Positions 17,907 to 26,694 of a DNA stretch of 64,000 nt are shown in pieces. Position 1 is the first letter of the stretch. Each line of letters opens with the position of its first letter. The position numbers and the translations under genes are program-made. The stretch lies in the NCBI RefSeq assembly GCF_023667495.1, contig NZ_JAMOZL010000009.1:1-64000 (forward strand), written 5' to 3'. The notes under the pieces are model-generated. The model was given only the letters and a program-made list of their open reading frames with translations. It was not told the DNA's origin and ran no database searches. The stretch is from Dyadobacter sp. MSC1_007. GTDB taxonomy: Bacteria; Bacteroidota; Bacteroidia; Cytophagales; Spirosomataceae.

Positions 17907-17955
17907 GGGGGAAGGGAGGATGGAGGAGGGGTGTAGGGAGGATGGGACAAGGGAG
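17907..17955. repeat. G-rich 7-bp-period array
   Basis: Seven heptamers: GGGGGAA, GGGAGGA, TGGAGGA, GGGGTGT, AGGGAGG, ATGGGAC, AAGGGAG. It ends 6 bp from the stop codon of the ABC permease (17962-17964). It resembles the purine array at 1-56. The periodicity is imperfect, but the 7-bp spacing of G runs is clear. Confidence 0.55.
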
Positions 17956-17961
17956 AATGTT

Positions 17962-20505
17962 CTAAACATCCTGACGCAGCACTTCTAGCGGGGGGCGGGA
18001 TAGGATGCCGCGGCTGTTGAGCAAACCGATGATTACAGTTAGCAATGAGACAAAAAGGAAAATGAGCACAATAGGGCCCAACTCTGGATTGAACTCCGAT
18101 TCGAAATTGAACTTCGCGAGCGACCAGCTTCCGATCACGGCAATGAGTATGCCGGTGAATGCGGCGAGTGAGCCCAGGAAGAAGTATTCGAGCGAAGTAA
18201 TGACGAATATCTGTTTCCGGCTGGCGCCCAGGGTACGCAGTAGCACACTTTCCTGAATGCGCTGGTATTTGCTGATCATGACGGATGCAATGAGGACGAT
18301 CAGCCCTGTGAGAATACTGAAACCGGCCATAAACCGGATCACAAAGCCTATTTTGTTGAAAATATCATCCAGTACACGTAATATCAGAGCCAGGTCGATA
18401 ATGGAAATGTTGGGATACTGGCGGACGAGCGCCTGCTGGAACCGTGCGGAGGTTTCGGGATTGGGCACGTGCGTGAGCATGGCATGGAACTGTGGCGCAT
18501 CTTCGAGCACGCCGGTCGGGAACACGACCAGGAAATTCGTGCGCACTTCTCCCCAGTTCACCTCGCGGAAGCTGGCTATCTTGGTCGACATAAGCGTGCC
18601 TTGCACATTGAAAACCATCGTGTCGCCAATCTCAATACGGCTCCTTTCGGCGAAACCCTGTTCAATGGAAATCGGGATGAGCGGGGAGGTTTTATCGTAT
18701 TTTCCCAGCCATTTTCCTTTGGTTATCTTCTCAGACGACGTAACGGAATCGCGGAATGTAACCCGGTACTCCCGGCCGAAGATACGCCTAGACTGTTCAG
18801 CTGTGGTGTCGCCCTCGAAGTCTGCGGCGGTTTTGCCATTCATTTCCTCCAATCGCATATTTACAATAGGAACGCTTTGATTCACAGGAACCTGCTGTGC
18901 TTTGGCAATCGCGAGAACACCGTCTTTCTGGTTGCTCTGAATGTCAAACAGCACGATATTCGGCTGGTTTCCACTGCTAGACATTTTTACCCTGGTCAGA
19001 AGAATAGTTTGAACAAAGAATAGCGTGCAAACCAGCGAAGTACCCAGTCCCACTGAAACAATGAGGATAGTAGTTTGATTATTAGGTCGGTACAAATTGG
19101 CGAGGCCCTGTCGCCAGAGGTAACTCCATGAAGTCGGGAAAAATTTCCGAACGAGCCACATCAACAGGCTCGCGATTCCGAAAAGTACCAGGAACGAAGC
19201 CAGGATGCTCACAGTGAATACCAATGCCTGCACCCAGGTTTGCATTTGAAGGAATGAAAAACCGAAGATGAATAGGACGATCAGCGCGTATAGCCCCCAG
19301 CTGAGCGGATCGCGCTCGGGGTGTGAGGCGTCCGACGACGACCTGAGCACATTGAGCGGGGAAACTTTCCTAATGGACACAAGTGGTGGTAATGCGAACA
19401 GAATGGATATCAATACGCCGATGGCCAGCCCTTGCCCGAGCGCGGGTAAAGAAAGAGTCGTTGTCAGTTCAAACGGAAGCAAATCTTTGATTACAAGCGG
19501 TAAAAATTGCTGAATGGCCGCACCCAGGGCCGTTCCCAATATAGAACCAATGAGCCCGATGCCTGCAATCTGGATCAGGTAGATCAGGAATGCGTCGGTT
19601 GCTTTTACGCCCAGGCATCTCAATATGGCAATCGAGTTAAGCTTCTCTCGCACATATATATGTACTGCGCTCGCGACGCCAATGCATCCGAGCAGCAAGG
19701 CCACGAAGCCCACTAATGCAAGAAAGCGGGTAAGATCGCGGAACGATTGTCCGGTATCTTCTTTTTGCTCCTGTACGGTGTTATAGTCAAGATCGTATTT
19801 TTCGAATTTCGGTTCGAGCGTCTTTACGAGTGCTTCGATATCGGTTTTGGCCGGATATTTAAAGTAATACCGATAACCGACCCGACTTCCCTTTTGCATC
19901 AGACCGGTTTGGTCCAGAAAGCGCATGGGAATATACACGGTAGGGGCTACGGAACTCATAATACCAGTTGCTCCGGGCGCTTTTTCGAGGATACCGGCGA
20001 TGGCAAAAGTTACTTCTCCGATCTTGATCGAGTCGCCGACTTGGGCGCGGTATTGGAGCATGAGCGTCTGGTCGACTAATGCTTCTTTCCTGGACCTGAA
20101 CGTCTGTTCGGCGGTTACAGGAATGGTTTCCAGCTTGCCATAATAGGGAAAGTCGCCCGACAATGCTTTTACCTGCGCGAGCCTGTTACCACCATTTTTT
20201 AGAAAATAAACCATGGAAGCAAAGCTGCGCTCTTCAGACCTGACCTTGCCGAGTGAATCTACCAGATCGAGGGCTTTACCTTCTATTTTTTTGCCGCTGT
20301 AAATGGCAAGGTCTGCACCGATCAGGGTCGCGGCCTGGCTATCGATGTTCTCCCGGAGGTTATCGCCCAGCGAGTAAATGGCCACCAGGGCTGCAATGCC
20401 GAGGATAATGGATGAAATGAAAAGTACCAGGCGGGAACGGTTTTTCCGGCTGTCACGCCATGCCATTTGCAAGAGCCAGGAGAAGTTGGATGTGTTCGAG
20501 CTCAT
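17962..20505 (-). CDS. ABC transporter permease, FtsX/YbbP-like (two FtsX domains)
   Basis: Inner-membrane permease of 847 residues in the MacB/YbbP style. One hydrophobic helix near residues 20-45 is followed by a large extracytoplasmic domain and a first three-helix FtsX block (about 260-380). A central pair of helices, a second periplasmic domain and a final FtsX block (about 720-840) follow. It is 3 bp downstream of its ATPase. By homology with E. coli YbbP it may move lipids or lipoproteins or drive an envelope process; the substrate is unknown. Confidence 0.88.
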   Translation of the reverse strand: MSSNTSNFSWLLQMAWRDSRKNRSRLVLFISSIILGIAALVAIYSLGDNLRENIDSQAATLIGADLAIYSGKKIEGKALDLVDSLGKVRSEERSFASMVYFLKNGGNRLAQVKALSGDFPYYGKLETIPVTAEQTFRSRKEALVDQTLMLQYRAQVGDSIKIGEVTFAIAGILEKAPGATGIMSSVAPTVYIPMRFLDQTGLMQKGSRVGYRYYFKYPAKTDIEALVKTLEPKFEKYDLDYNTVQEQKEDTGQSFRDLTRFLALVGFVALLLGCIGVASAVHIYVREKLNSIAILRCLGVKATDAFLIYLIQIAGIGLIGSILGTALGAAIQQFLPLVIKDLLPFELTTTLSLPALGQGLAIGVLISILFALPPLVSIRKVSPLNVLRSSSDASHPERDPLSWGLYALIVLFIFGFSFLQMQTWVQALVFTVSILASFLVLFGIASLLMWLVRKFFPTSWSYLWRQGLANLYRPNNQTTILIVSVGLGTSLVCTLFFVQTILLTRVKMSSSGNQPNIVLFDIQSNQKDGVLAIAKAQQVPVNQSVPIVNMRLEEMNGKTAADFEGDTTAEQSRRIFGREYRVTFRDSVTSSEKITKGKWLGKYDKTSPLIPISIEQGFAERSRIEIGDTMVFNVQGTLMSTKIASFREVNWGEVRTNFLVVFPTGVLEDAPQFHAMLTHVPNPETSARFQQALVRQYPNISIIDLALILRVLDDIFNKIGFVIRFMAGFSILTGLIVLIASVMISKYQRIQESVLLRTLGASRKQIFVITSLEYFFLGSLAAFTGILIAVIGSWSLAKFNFESEFNPELGPIVLIFLFVSLLTVIIGLLNSRGILSRPPLEVLRQDV

Positions 20506-20508
20506 TGT

Positions 20509-21174
20509 TTAGACTATTTTACCGCCTTTGATCCGGATAATGCGCTGTGTTTTGGCGGCCAGTTCGAGGTCGTGGGTTACAACCACCAGCGTGGTGCCAG
20601 CTTCCTGGTTGAGCTCAAATAGCAGTCTCACTACTTTTTCACTTGTTTCTGCGTCGAGGTTACCAGTCGGCTCGTCGGCGAACAGGATCTGCGGGCGGTT
20701 GGAGAATGCGCGTGCAAGCGACACGCGCTGCTGTTCCCCGCCGCTGAGCTGGGTAGGATAGTGGTGGCCGCGCTCGGCGAGCCCCACTTTATCCAGCAGG
20801 TCCAGGGCGCGTGGTTTAATGTTCTTTTCGCCACGCAGCTCCATCGGTACCATCACGTTTTCCAATGCGGTGAGTGTTGGCAGCAGTTGAAAGTTTTGAA
20901 ATATAAAACCTACATATTGGTTTCTGACAGCTGCCAGTTGGTCCTCATTGAGCCCGTTAAGCCTTGTGCCGTGCAGTTCGACGGTTCCGGAAGTAGACCT
21001 GTCCAATCCTGCACACAACCCAAGCAATGTGGTTTTCCCGCTTCCGGATGGGCCTACTATGGCTACTGTTGATCCGGCTTCGACGGAGAAATCAATGTGG
21101 TCGAGAACTGTGAGGGTCCGGTCGCCGCTTTTATATATCTTACTTACTTCGTGCAGATCGAGTATGGTATTCAT
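20509..21174 (-). CDS. ABC transporter ATP-binding protein, YbbA/LolD-like
   Basis: ATPase of 221 residues from the ATG at 21174. Walker A GPSGSGKTTLL, Q-loop IFQNFQLLP, signature LSGGEQQRVSLARAF, Walker B ILFADEPTGNLD and the H-loop VVTHD are all intact. It drives the permease encoded 3 bp downstream. It lies head-to-head with a TesA-like lipase, the same arrangement as ybbA-ybbP/tesA in E. coli. Confidence 0.92.
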   Translation of the reverse strand: MNTILDLHEVSKIYKSGDRTLTVLDHIDFSVEAGSTVAIVGPSGSGKTTLLGLCAGLDRSTSGTVELHGTRLNGLNEDQLAAVRNQYVGFIFQNFQLLPTLTALENVMVPMELRGEKNIKPRALDLLDKVGLAERGHHYPTQLSGGEQQRVSLARAFSNRPQILFADEPTGNLDAETSEKVVRLLFELNQEAGTTLVVVTHDLELAAKTQRIIRIKGGKIV

Positions 21175-21381
21175 CAATCGTTTTTTTATTTTATGTTTGC
21201 GTGCCGCCGGGGCGCCGGACTTTGTTTGCCGATCGTCGGCCGCCGCTTTTTTTCTAAATTGATTCTTTTCGCTTTTTGTTGCTCATAAATATAGTTTAAA
21301 CGGCGTTTAAAAGTGAATGAGCGGCTGGTACCGGCTGTTTTAAAACTGAAATCCCATTCCCGATTAGATATAAAGTCAAAT

Positions 21382-22071
21382 ATGAAAGATTGTTTTTTGA
21401 AGTGTTTAACGCTGTTAGTGCTGGCATCTGCATTCGTTTCGTGCGACAGCGGCAAAAAAGAGGATAGCAAAAAGGCAAAAGACTCCGCCAAAACTGCCAC
21501 TGCCACCCCGGCCACCAAAAAGAAGGTAATCGTTTTTTTTGGTAACAGCCTTACAGCCGCCTATGGCCTCGACGATCCCTCGCAGGGATTTGCAGGTTTG
21601 ATCCAGAAAAGAATAGATTCGCTCGGCCTGGGATATAAGGTGATCAATGCAGGTGTGAGCGGGGAGACGACTTCAGGCGGTAACAGCCGCATTGATTGGC
21701 TTTTAAAACAACCGCTGGATGTTTTTGTGCTCGAACTGGGTGGCAACGACGGCTTGCGAGGCATTCCGGTTTCTGAAACGAGAAAGAATCTCCAAGCCAT
21801 TCTCGACAAAGTGCGCGCCAAATATCCGGATGCAAAGCTGGTGCTGGCGGGTATGCAGATTCCCCCGAACATGGGCCAGCAATATGCTGCCGAATTCAGA
21901 GACGTGTATGCCGATCTTGCCAAAAAGAACAACATTACACTCATTCCGTTCCTGCTTGAAGGCGTGGGTGGTGAAAGCAAGCTCAACCAGTCGGATGGCA
22001 TTCATCCTACTGCTGAGGGCCATAAAATACTGGCTGAAAACGTTTGGGTGAGGATCAAAGACCTTTTGTAA
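21382..22071 (+). CDS. Arylesterase/lysophospholipase, SGNH hydrolase (TesA-like lipoprotein)
   Basis: SGNH hydrolase of 229 residues. The start at 21382 gives MKDCFLKCLTLLVLASAFVSC, a lipoprotein signal with Cys at residue 21; the longer frame from 21313 would bury it. Block I is FFGNSLTAAYG (nucleophile Ser, with Asn replacing the Asp of GDSL), the Gly block is NAGVSGETTSGG, block III is LGGNDGLRG, and the Asp/His pair is in DGIHPTAEGH. It probably cleaves acyl esters or thioesters in the envelope. It diverges from the YbbAP-like transporter. A G/C hairpin follows directly. Confidence 0.9.
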   Translation: MKDCFLKCLTLLVLASAFVSCDSGKKEDSKKAKDSAKTATATPATKKKVIVFFGNSLTAAYGLDDPSQGFAGLIQKRIDSLGLGYKVINAGVSGETTSGGNSRIDWLLKQPLDVFVLELGGNDGLRGIPVSETRKNLQAILDKVRAKYPDAKLVLAGMQIPPNMGQQYAAEFRDVYADLAKKNNITLIPFLLEGVGGESKLNQSDGIHPTAEGHKILAENVWVRIKDLL

Positions 22072-22075
22072 ATCA

Positions 22076-22102
22076 AAGCCCCGCATTAAAATCGCGGGGC
22101 TT
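22076..22102. terminator. Hairpin between TesA-like gene and glycine-rich protein gene
   Basis: AAGCCCCGC pairs with GCGGGGCTT across a 9-base loop, between two converging genes. The T tract is weak on both sides, so it may be a stable 3' end structure rather than a strong intrinsic terminator. Confidence 0.6.
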
Positions 22103-22109
22103 CCTCATA

Positions 22110-22661
22110 TCAGGCTGTATAGGTTTCATTACCGTGGAGCATCCTGCCTCCGTGCCTTTGCCAGGCAGCAATAACGTCAATCCGGTCCTCGGTGGTTTTT
22201 GGTGTGAAAGAGATAAGCGTTCCACCTTCGCGTATGTTCGATTCGACTACTTCTGCGTGTTCTTTGGGCACTCCACGAGCGGTAAGCGCACCGATGATGC
22301 CTCCCGTCAGTCCGCCAGCACCTGCGCCTGTGAGCGCGGCGAGAAGCGGACCAGCAACGGCTATACCAAGCGGCGGAATCACTACCAATGTGCCAAGAGC
22401 TGCCACGGCTCCAACGATCGCGCCGGCAGTGCCTCCGATTGCGGAGCCTATGCCTGCATTTTCCATGGTTGTATGCGGCCTGTCGCCATCTTCGGTGTGG
22501 GTAGAATGGATCCGGTGGGTTTCGTCGGAGGTCACCACATTGATTTCCTCCGGCTTGTAGCCGCGAAACATCAGTTCATCATAAGCTTTTTGAGCGTCGG
22601 TATGGTTGCTGAATACCGCATTCACCAGCGTCGGGTAGTCATATTCTATTTTCGTTTCCAT
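22110..22661 (-). CDS. Glycine-zipper protein with general-stress-protein-17M-like N-terminus
   Basis: Hypothetical protein of 183 residues from METKIEYDY (ATG at 22661). The first 50 residues (AVFSNHTDAQKAYDELMFRG) resemble the domain found in general stress protein 17M-like proteins. Residues about 70-130 are a hydrophobic Gly/Ala segment (AGIGSAIGGTAGAIVGAVAA and onward), probably membrane-inserting. The C-terminal part is soluble. Genes of this kind in soil Bacteroidota are often stress-induced, and the neighbouring 54-residue membrane protein fits that theme. Function unknown. Confidence 0.75.
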   Translation of the reverse strand: METKIEYDYPTLVNAVFSNHTDAQKAYDELMFRGYKPEEINVVTSDETHRIHSTHTEDGDRPHTTMENAGIGSAIGGTAGAIVGAVAALGTLVVIPPLGIAVAGPLLAALTGAGAGGLTGGIIGALTARGVPKEHAEVVESNIREGGTLISFTPKTTEDRIDVIAAWQRHGGRMLHGNETYTA

Positions 22662-22843
22662 GATTAGCTTGTTGGATGTTGTTTCCGGCCTTCGGAAAAA
22701 CTCCATGCCAACACGGACTACTCATTTTTTACGATTCGAAGATCGCCCGAAATGCCGTTTTGGTCAAGCATAGAGGTAGGGCCTGGTATGCAGTCGTTCA
22801 CCATAGAGCTATGGTTTTGAAACATATATCCGTAAAAAGTCAA

Positions 22844-22876
22844 AGCCCGGAACCGTTAAAATAAACGTTCCGGGCT
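22844..22876 (-). terminator. Terminator-like hairpin after the 54-residue membrane protein gene
   Basis: AGCCCGGAAC pairs with GTTCCGGGCT around a 13-base A/T-rich loop. It lies 23 bp past the stop codon of the small minus-strand gene at 22899-23063. Confidence 0.7.
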
Positions 22877-22898
22877 CTTGCCTGAATGGATATGCTCC

Positions 22899-23063
22899 CT
22901 ACACAACCCTGTCGCCACGTATCAAGCGAAGGATGATCGCTATGACTGCAATCACCAAAAGAATGTGGATGATATTACCTAGCCCAAAGCTCGCGAAGCC
23001 GAAATAGCCGATTAACCACAGGATTACCAGGATGACAGCTATTGTATAAAGGATATTTCCCAT
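22899..23063 (-). CDS. Small Lmo0937-family membrane protein
   Basis: A 54-residue reading frame starting MGNILYTIAVILVILWLIG and ending LRLIRGDRVV, with ATG at 23063 and TAG at 22901. It consists of two hydrophobic helices separated by a Gly/Phe turn (YFGFASFGLGNIIH). The pattern matches the Lmo0937 (DUF5670) family of small stress-associated membrane proteins. An AATGGGAAAT-type start context and a downstream hairpin support it as a real gene. Confidence 0.8.
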   Translation of the reverse strand: MGNILYTIAVILVILWLIGYFGFASFGLGNIIHILLVIAVIAIILRLIRGDRVV

Positions 23064-23237
23064 TGCTTTAATATTTTGAGTTAGAGTTATTTTAGACTAA
23101 TACACCAGTATCAATTTAAATGCCAGGCGGATTCTGACAATTGACCGTATATTATTTCCCCGGATTCTACAATATTTGCGGGATTAACAGCTCTGAGCCC
23201 GCTGAGTTGTAGAAAATAATCTCAAATTTTTCAATCT

Positions 23238-24068
23238 ATGTCCTTTAAAATGAAAAGTACACTATTGACATTTCTTGCCCTTTGTCTGTTTTTTCTCCCC
23301 AATACTAACGCGTCGACAGTCGATACCGTGGAGGTAAATAGCGCGGTGATGAAAAAGACGCTCAAAGTGGTCGTCATACGTCCCGACAACTATGAAGCGG
23401 GGAAGGAGTTTCCGGTAGTGTACCTGTTGCACGGATACAGCGACAATCATAGCGGCTGGATTAAAAAGGCACCAGGATTTCAAAAGGCCTCCGATTTACA
23501 TAATATGATCATCGTTTGTCCCGACGGCGGTTACAGCAGCTGGTATTGGGACAGTCCGGTGGATCCGCAATCGCAGTTTGAAACATATATTTCCAAAGAA
23601 ATTGTAAGCTATATTGATAATAAGTACAAAACGATCAAAGATCGCAAGGGCAGGGCCATTACCGGGCTAAGCATGGGCGGTCATGGCGCATTGTATCTTG
23701 CATTGCGCCATCAGGATGTGTACGGAGCGGCCGGAAGCATGAGCGGCGGGGTGGATATCCGGCCTTTTCCGAATAACTGGGATATGGCCAAGCGACTCGG
23801 TAAGTATGCCGAGCAGCCCAAAAGGTGGGAAGAAAACACGGTGATCAATATGCTGCATTTGCTTACACCGAATGCATTGTCGCTGATCATCGATTGCGGA
23901 ACGGAGGATTTTTTCTTTGAAGTAAACCAAAAACTACACGAACAGCTGCTTTACCGGAATATCGAGCACGACTACATTATACGCCCGGGAGCGCACAACT
24001 GGCCTTATTGGACCAACGCCGTTCAATATCAGTTGCTTTTTATGAGTAATTATTTCAGTAAAAAATAA
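23238..24068 (+). CDS. Secreted alpha/beta-hydrolase esterase (esterase D/feruloyl-esterase-like)
   Basis: Putative esterase of 276 residues. The N-terminal signal peptide (MKSTLLTFLALCLFFLPNTNA, cleavage after NA) exports it; the start could be the second Met at 23250. The nucleophile elbow is TGLSMGGHGA, an oxyanion-region stretch is PVVYLLHGYSDNHSGW, and the C-terminal catalytic His is in GAHNWPYW. The architecture fits family 1 carbohydrate esterases (feruloyl or acetylxylan) and esterase D. It is followed 21 bp later by a CE15-like esterase, so both may remove ester decorations from plant polysaccharide. Confidence 0.88.
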   Translation: MSFKMKSTLLTFLALCLFFLPNTNASTVDTVEVNSAVMKKTLKVVVIRPDNYEAGKEFPVVYLLHGYSDNHSGWIKKAPGFQKASDLHNMIIVCPDGGYSSWYWDSPVDPQSQFETYISKEIVSYIDNKYKTIKDRKGRAITGLSMGGHGALYLALRHQDVYGAAGSMSGGVDIRPFPNNWDMAKRLGKYAEQPKRWEENTVINMLHLLTPNALSLIIDCGTEDFFFEVNQKLHEQLLYRNIEHDYIIRPGAHNWPYWTNAVQYQLLFMSNYFSKK

Positions 24069-24089
24069 ACGGCTGATAGCGCACCGGAT

Positions 24090-25334
24090 ATGAAACACAT
24101 TCTATTTGCCCTACTTCTTTTTTGCAATGCGTACTCCGCGACCATAGCGCAGGAAGCAACATCGCCGTTACCCGATCCATTGACATTTAATAGTGGCAAG
24201 AAAGTCGAAACCACCGCGCAATGGACCAAGAGACGAAAAGAGATCCTCGAAACCATGACCCGCGAAATGTACGGGGTTTCGCCCGCCAAGCCGAAGGACA
24301 TCCGCTTCCAGGTTTTTGATGAAGATAAAAATGCATTGGATGGAAAAGCTACGCGTAAGCAGGTAACCGTGCATGTCCGTGAAAAGGATAAGGAAATGCA
24401 GTTTGATCTGCTGATCTACATTCCAAATCAGGTGAAACGTCCGGTACCGGCCATTATCGGGATCAATTTCATCGGTAACCAAGCTATTCATGCCGATCCG
24501 GGTATTAAGCTGACAAAGGCATGGGTCGAGCATAGCGGCATGTTCCCCTGCTCGAAAAGCGGACAAGCCACGGATGCTTGCCGGGGTGTTAACGCTTCGC
24601 AATGGGCCGTGGACAGCATTCTCGCCCGCGGGTATGCGCTGGTGACCCTTTACCGGGAAGAGATCGCTTCTGACCGGAAAGAACATATGTTTCAAACCGG
24701 TGTACACACCCTGTATCCAGAATTGCAAAACAGGGAAGACAATTTCAGCAATATGGCAGCCTGGGCCTGGGGACTTAGCCGCGGCATGGATTACCTGGAA
24801 ACCGACCGGGACATCGATGCAAAGCGCGTTGCAGTGTTTGGGTTTTCAAGATTAGGCAAGGCTGCATTGTGGGCCGGCGCTACCGACCGGCGCTTTGCGG
24901 CTGTGCTCAGCAACGAATCCGGTGCAGGGGGCGCAAAACAGTTTCGCAGGGGAATAGGGGAGAACATCAACAGGCTTTGCACCGTGTTTCCGCATTGGTA
25001 TGCCAAAAATCTTTGCAAATACAAGGATAAGGACACTGAGTTGCCATTTGACCAGCATTTCGTCCTCGCGCTGATCGCCCCGCGGCCAGTATATCTCGCC
25101 ACCGCCGAAGACGACCGGAATGCCGATCCGGCAGGGGAATTCGAAACCGCTAAGGCTTCTGATGCCGTTTACAGGTTTCTGGGAACCAAAGGTTTCTCCG
25201 GCACCAATTTTCCCGCCCTCAACGAACCCATTTACGGCCAGATAGGCTTTCACATCCGCCCCGGCGGGCACGACGTTAAAATGTTCGACTGGATACAGTT
25301 TTTAAATTTCTCTGATTTACATTTGCAAAAATAG
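24090..25334 (+). CDS. CE15-like 4-O-methyl-glucuronoyl methylesterase (acetylxylan-esterase-like)
   Basis: Secreted hydrolase of 414 residues with signal peptide MKHILFALLLFCNAYSATIA. Family landmarks are INFIGNQA near residue 127, the nucleophile FGFSRLGKAALWAGA (Ser near residue 253), the acidic residue in LSNESGAGGA, and the catalytic His in HIRPGGHDV near the C-terminus. CE15 enzymes cleave ester bonds between lignin alcohols and glucuronate on xylan. The family call is from motifs only. Neighbours (esterase, sugar permease, ROK kinase) agree with hemicellulose use. Confidence 0.83.
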   Translation: MKHILFALLLFCNAYSATIAQEATSPLPDPLTFNSGKKVETTAQWTKRRKEILETMTREMYGVSPAKPKDIRFQVFDEDKNALDGKATRKQVTVHVREKDKEMQFDLLIYIPNQVKRPVPAIIGINFIGNQAIHADPGIKLTKAWVEHSGMFPCSKSGQATDACRGVNASQWAVDSILARGYALVTLYREEIASDRKEHMFQTGVHTLYPELQNREDNFSNMAAWAWGLSRGMDYLETDRDIDAKRVAVFGFSRLGKAALWAGATDRRFAAVLSNESGAGGAKQFRRGIGENINRLCTVFPHWYAKNLCKYKDKDTELPFDQHFVLALIAPRPVYLATAEDDRNADPAGEFETAKASDAVYRFLGTKGFSGTNFPALNEPIYGQIGFHIRPGGHDVKMFDWIQFLNFSDLHLQK

Positions 25335-25369
25335 ACCTAACCTAATATTTATTTTTACTATTCAGCTAA

Positions 25370-26620
25370 ATGAGCAACAACCCGTCTTCCGGCACTGTCC
25401 ACACCTCCCCGCCTAAGTTTACTGATTCAAAATACGTTGTTACTCTGATCTTTGTTACCTCTCTGTTCATGTGTTGGGGCATCGCCATCACCATGGGGGA
25501 CGTGCTCAACAAGCACTTTCAGCACGTTTTAAGTCTGACCAAAACACAATCTGCATTTGTACAATTTGCGATCTTCGGGGCTTATGGCGTGATGGGCATC
25601 CCGGCGGGGTTATTCATGAAGCGTTTCGGCTATAAAAACGGCGTTCTTTTCGGACTTACGCTCTTTGCGGTCGGCTCATTTTTGTTTGTTCCGGCTGCTG
25701 CTGCGGCTTCATTTCCGTTCTTTGGAGGAGCGTTGTTCATTCTGGGCTGCGGTCTTTCCACATTGGAAACAGTTGCTCACCCATTTGTTGCGTCGCTGGG
25801 AGATCAGCGTACGAGCGATATGCGTATCAATTTTGCGCAGGCATTTAACGCATTGGGTACCATTATCGGACCGGCCGTTGGTTCTTATTTTTTGTTGAGA
25901 AATAATGTGGCAGGCAGTACAGACCTTACCTCGGTAAAAACATTGTACATCGTCATAGGAAGTGTGATTGCCACGATCGCGATATTGTTTTCATTTGTTA
26001 AAGTACCAGCACTTATCGATCCCCACGGAGCCGTAGATCCTGCTGCTGCCAACGTGGATACGCATCCGGAGAAGGGTCTTTTCCAGCACAGACATTTCAA
26101 ATGGGCTGTTTTGGCGCAATTTTTCAACGTAGCTGCGCAAGCCGGTACCTGGGCATTTTTCATTAACTATGGTCACGAGGAGATGGGTTTCTCCGACGCT
26201 GTGGCTGGTAACTACATGATCATTTTCTTCGTATTGATGCTTACAGGCCGTTTCGTGGGTACATTCCTGATGCGTTTTATTGCACCACATTCTTTGCTGG
26301 CGATTTTCGCAGCCTGCAATATTGTGATGTGCCTGATTATCGCACAAAGCCTTGGCTGGCCATCATTTATAGCGTTGTTGATGCTGAACTTCTTTTTCAG
26401 TATCATGTTCCCGACCATTTTTAGTCTTGGCTTAAAAAATCTGGGGGCACATACGCAGCAGGCATCTTCATTTATTTCAATGGGGGTCGTGGGTGGCGCA
26501 TTCTTCCCATTCGCAATGGGTGCGGTAGCGGAAACCAACGTGGCGCATGCCTACTACCTTCCCATCATCTGCTATGCGGTGATCTTCCTGTTTGGTTACA
26601 AATATTATAAAGTACTTTAA
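25370..26620 (+). CDS. Sugar MFS transporter, FucP-like
   Basis: Major-facilitator permease of 416 residues with about 12 hydrophobic segments. It starts with a short hydrophilic tail, and TSLFMCWGIAITMGDVLN plus FGAYGVMGIPAGLFMKRFGY are typical of the FucP/GluP sugar:proton symporters of Bacteroidota. It lies 35 bp after the CE15-like gene and before a ROK kinase, implying uptake of the released sugar. L-fucose is possible and would feed the L-fucose-type pathway at 50-59 kb, but glucose, galactose or other sugars fit equally well. Confidence 0.88.
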   Translation: MSNNPSSGTVHTSPPKFTDSKYVVTLIFVTSLFMCWGIAITMGDVLNKHFQHVLSLTKTQSAFVQFAIFGAYGVMGIPAGLFMKRFGYKNGVLFGLTLFAVGSFLFVPAAAAASFPFFGGALFILGCGLSTLETVAHPFVASLGDQRTSDMRINFAQAFNALGTIIGPAVGSYFLLRNNVAGSTDLTSVKTLYIVIGSVIATIAILFSFVKVPALIDPHGAVDPAAANVDTHPEKGLFQHRHFKWAVLAQFFNVAAQAGTWAFFINYGHEEMGFSDAVAGNYMIIFFVLMLTGRFVGTFLMRFIAPHSLLAIFAACNIVMCLIIAQSLGWPSFIALLMLNFFFSIMFPTIFSLGLKNLGAHTQQASSFISMGVVGGAFFPFAMGAVAETNVAHAYYLPIICYAVIFLFGYKYYKVL

Positions 26621-26626
26621 AAACTT

Positions 26627-26662
26627 CGGCAGTCGGCTTTTCGACTGCCGTTTTCTTTTTTT
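26627..26662 (+). terminator. Intrinsic terminator after the sugar permease
   Basis: CGGCAGTCG pairs with CGACTGCCG around a 6-base loop, followed by TTTTCTTTTTTT. The strong hairpin and T tract suggest that most transcription of the esterase/permease genes ends here, before the ROK gene. Confidence 0.85.
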
Positions 26663-26694
26663 ATTGATCCAATTTTTAGTTTAGAAATAATAGA

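Larger units (their letters stand above)
17546..17961. other. Intergenic region upstream of SusC
   Basis: This 416-bp gap holds no gene that can be supported. It contains two LacI-type operators (17692-17701 and 17712-17721), an A/T-rich leader for the SusC gene and a G-rich heptamer array (17907-17955) next to the stop codon of the ABC permease. Confidence 0.7.
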
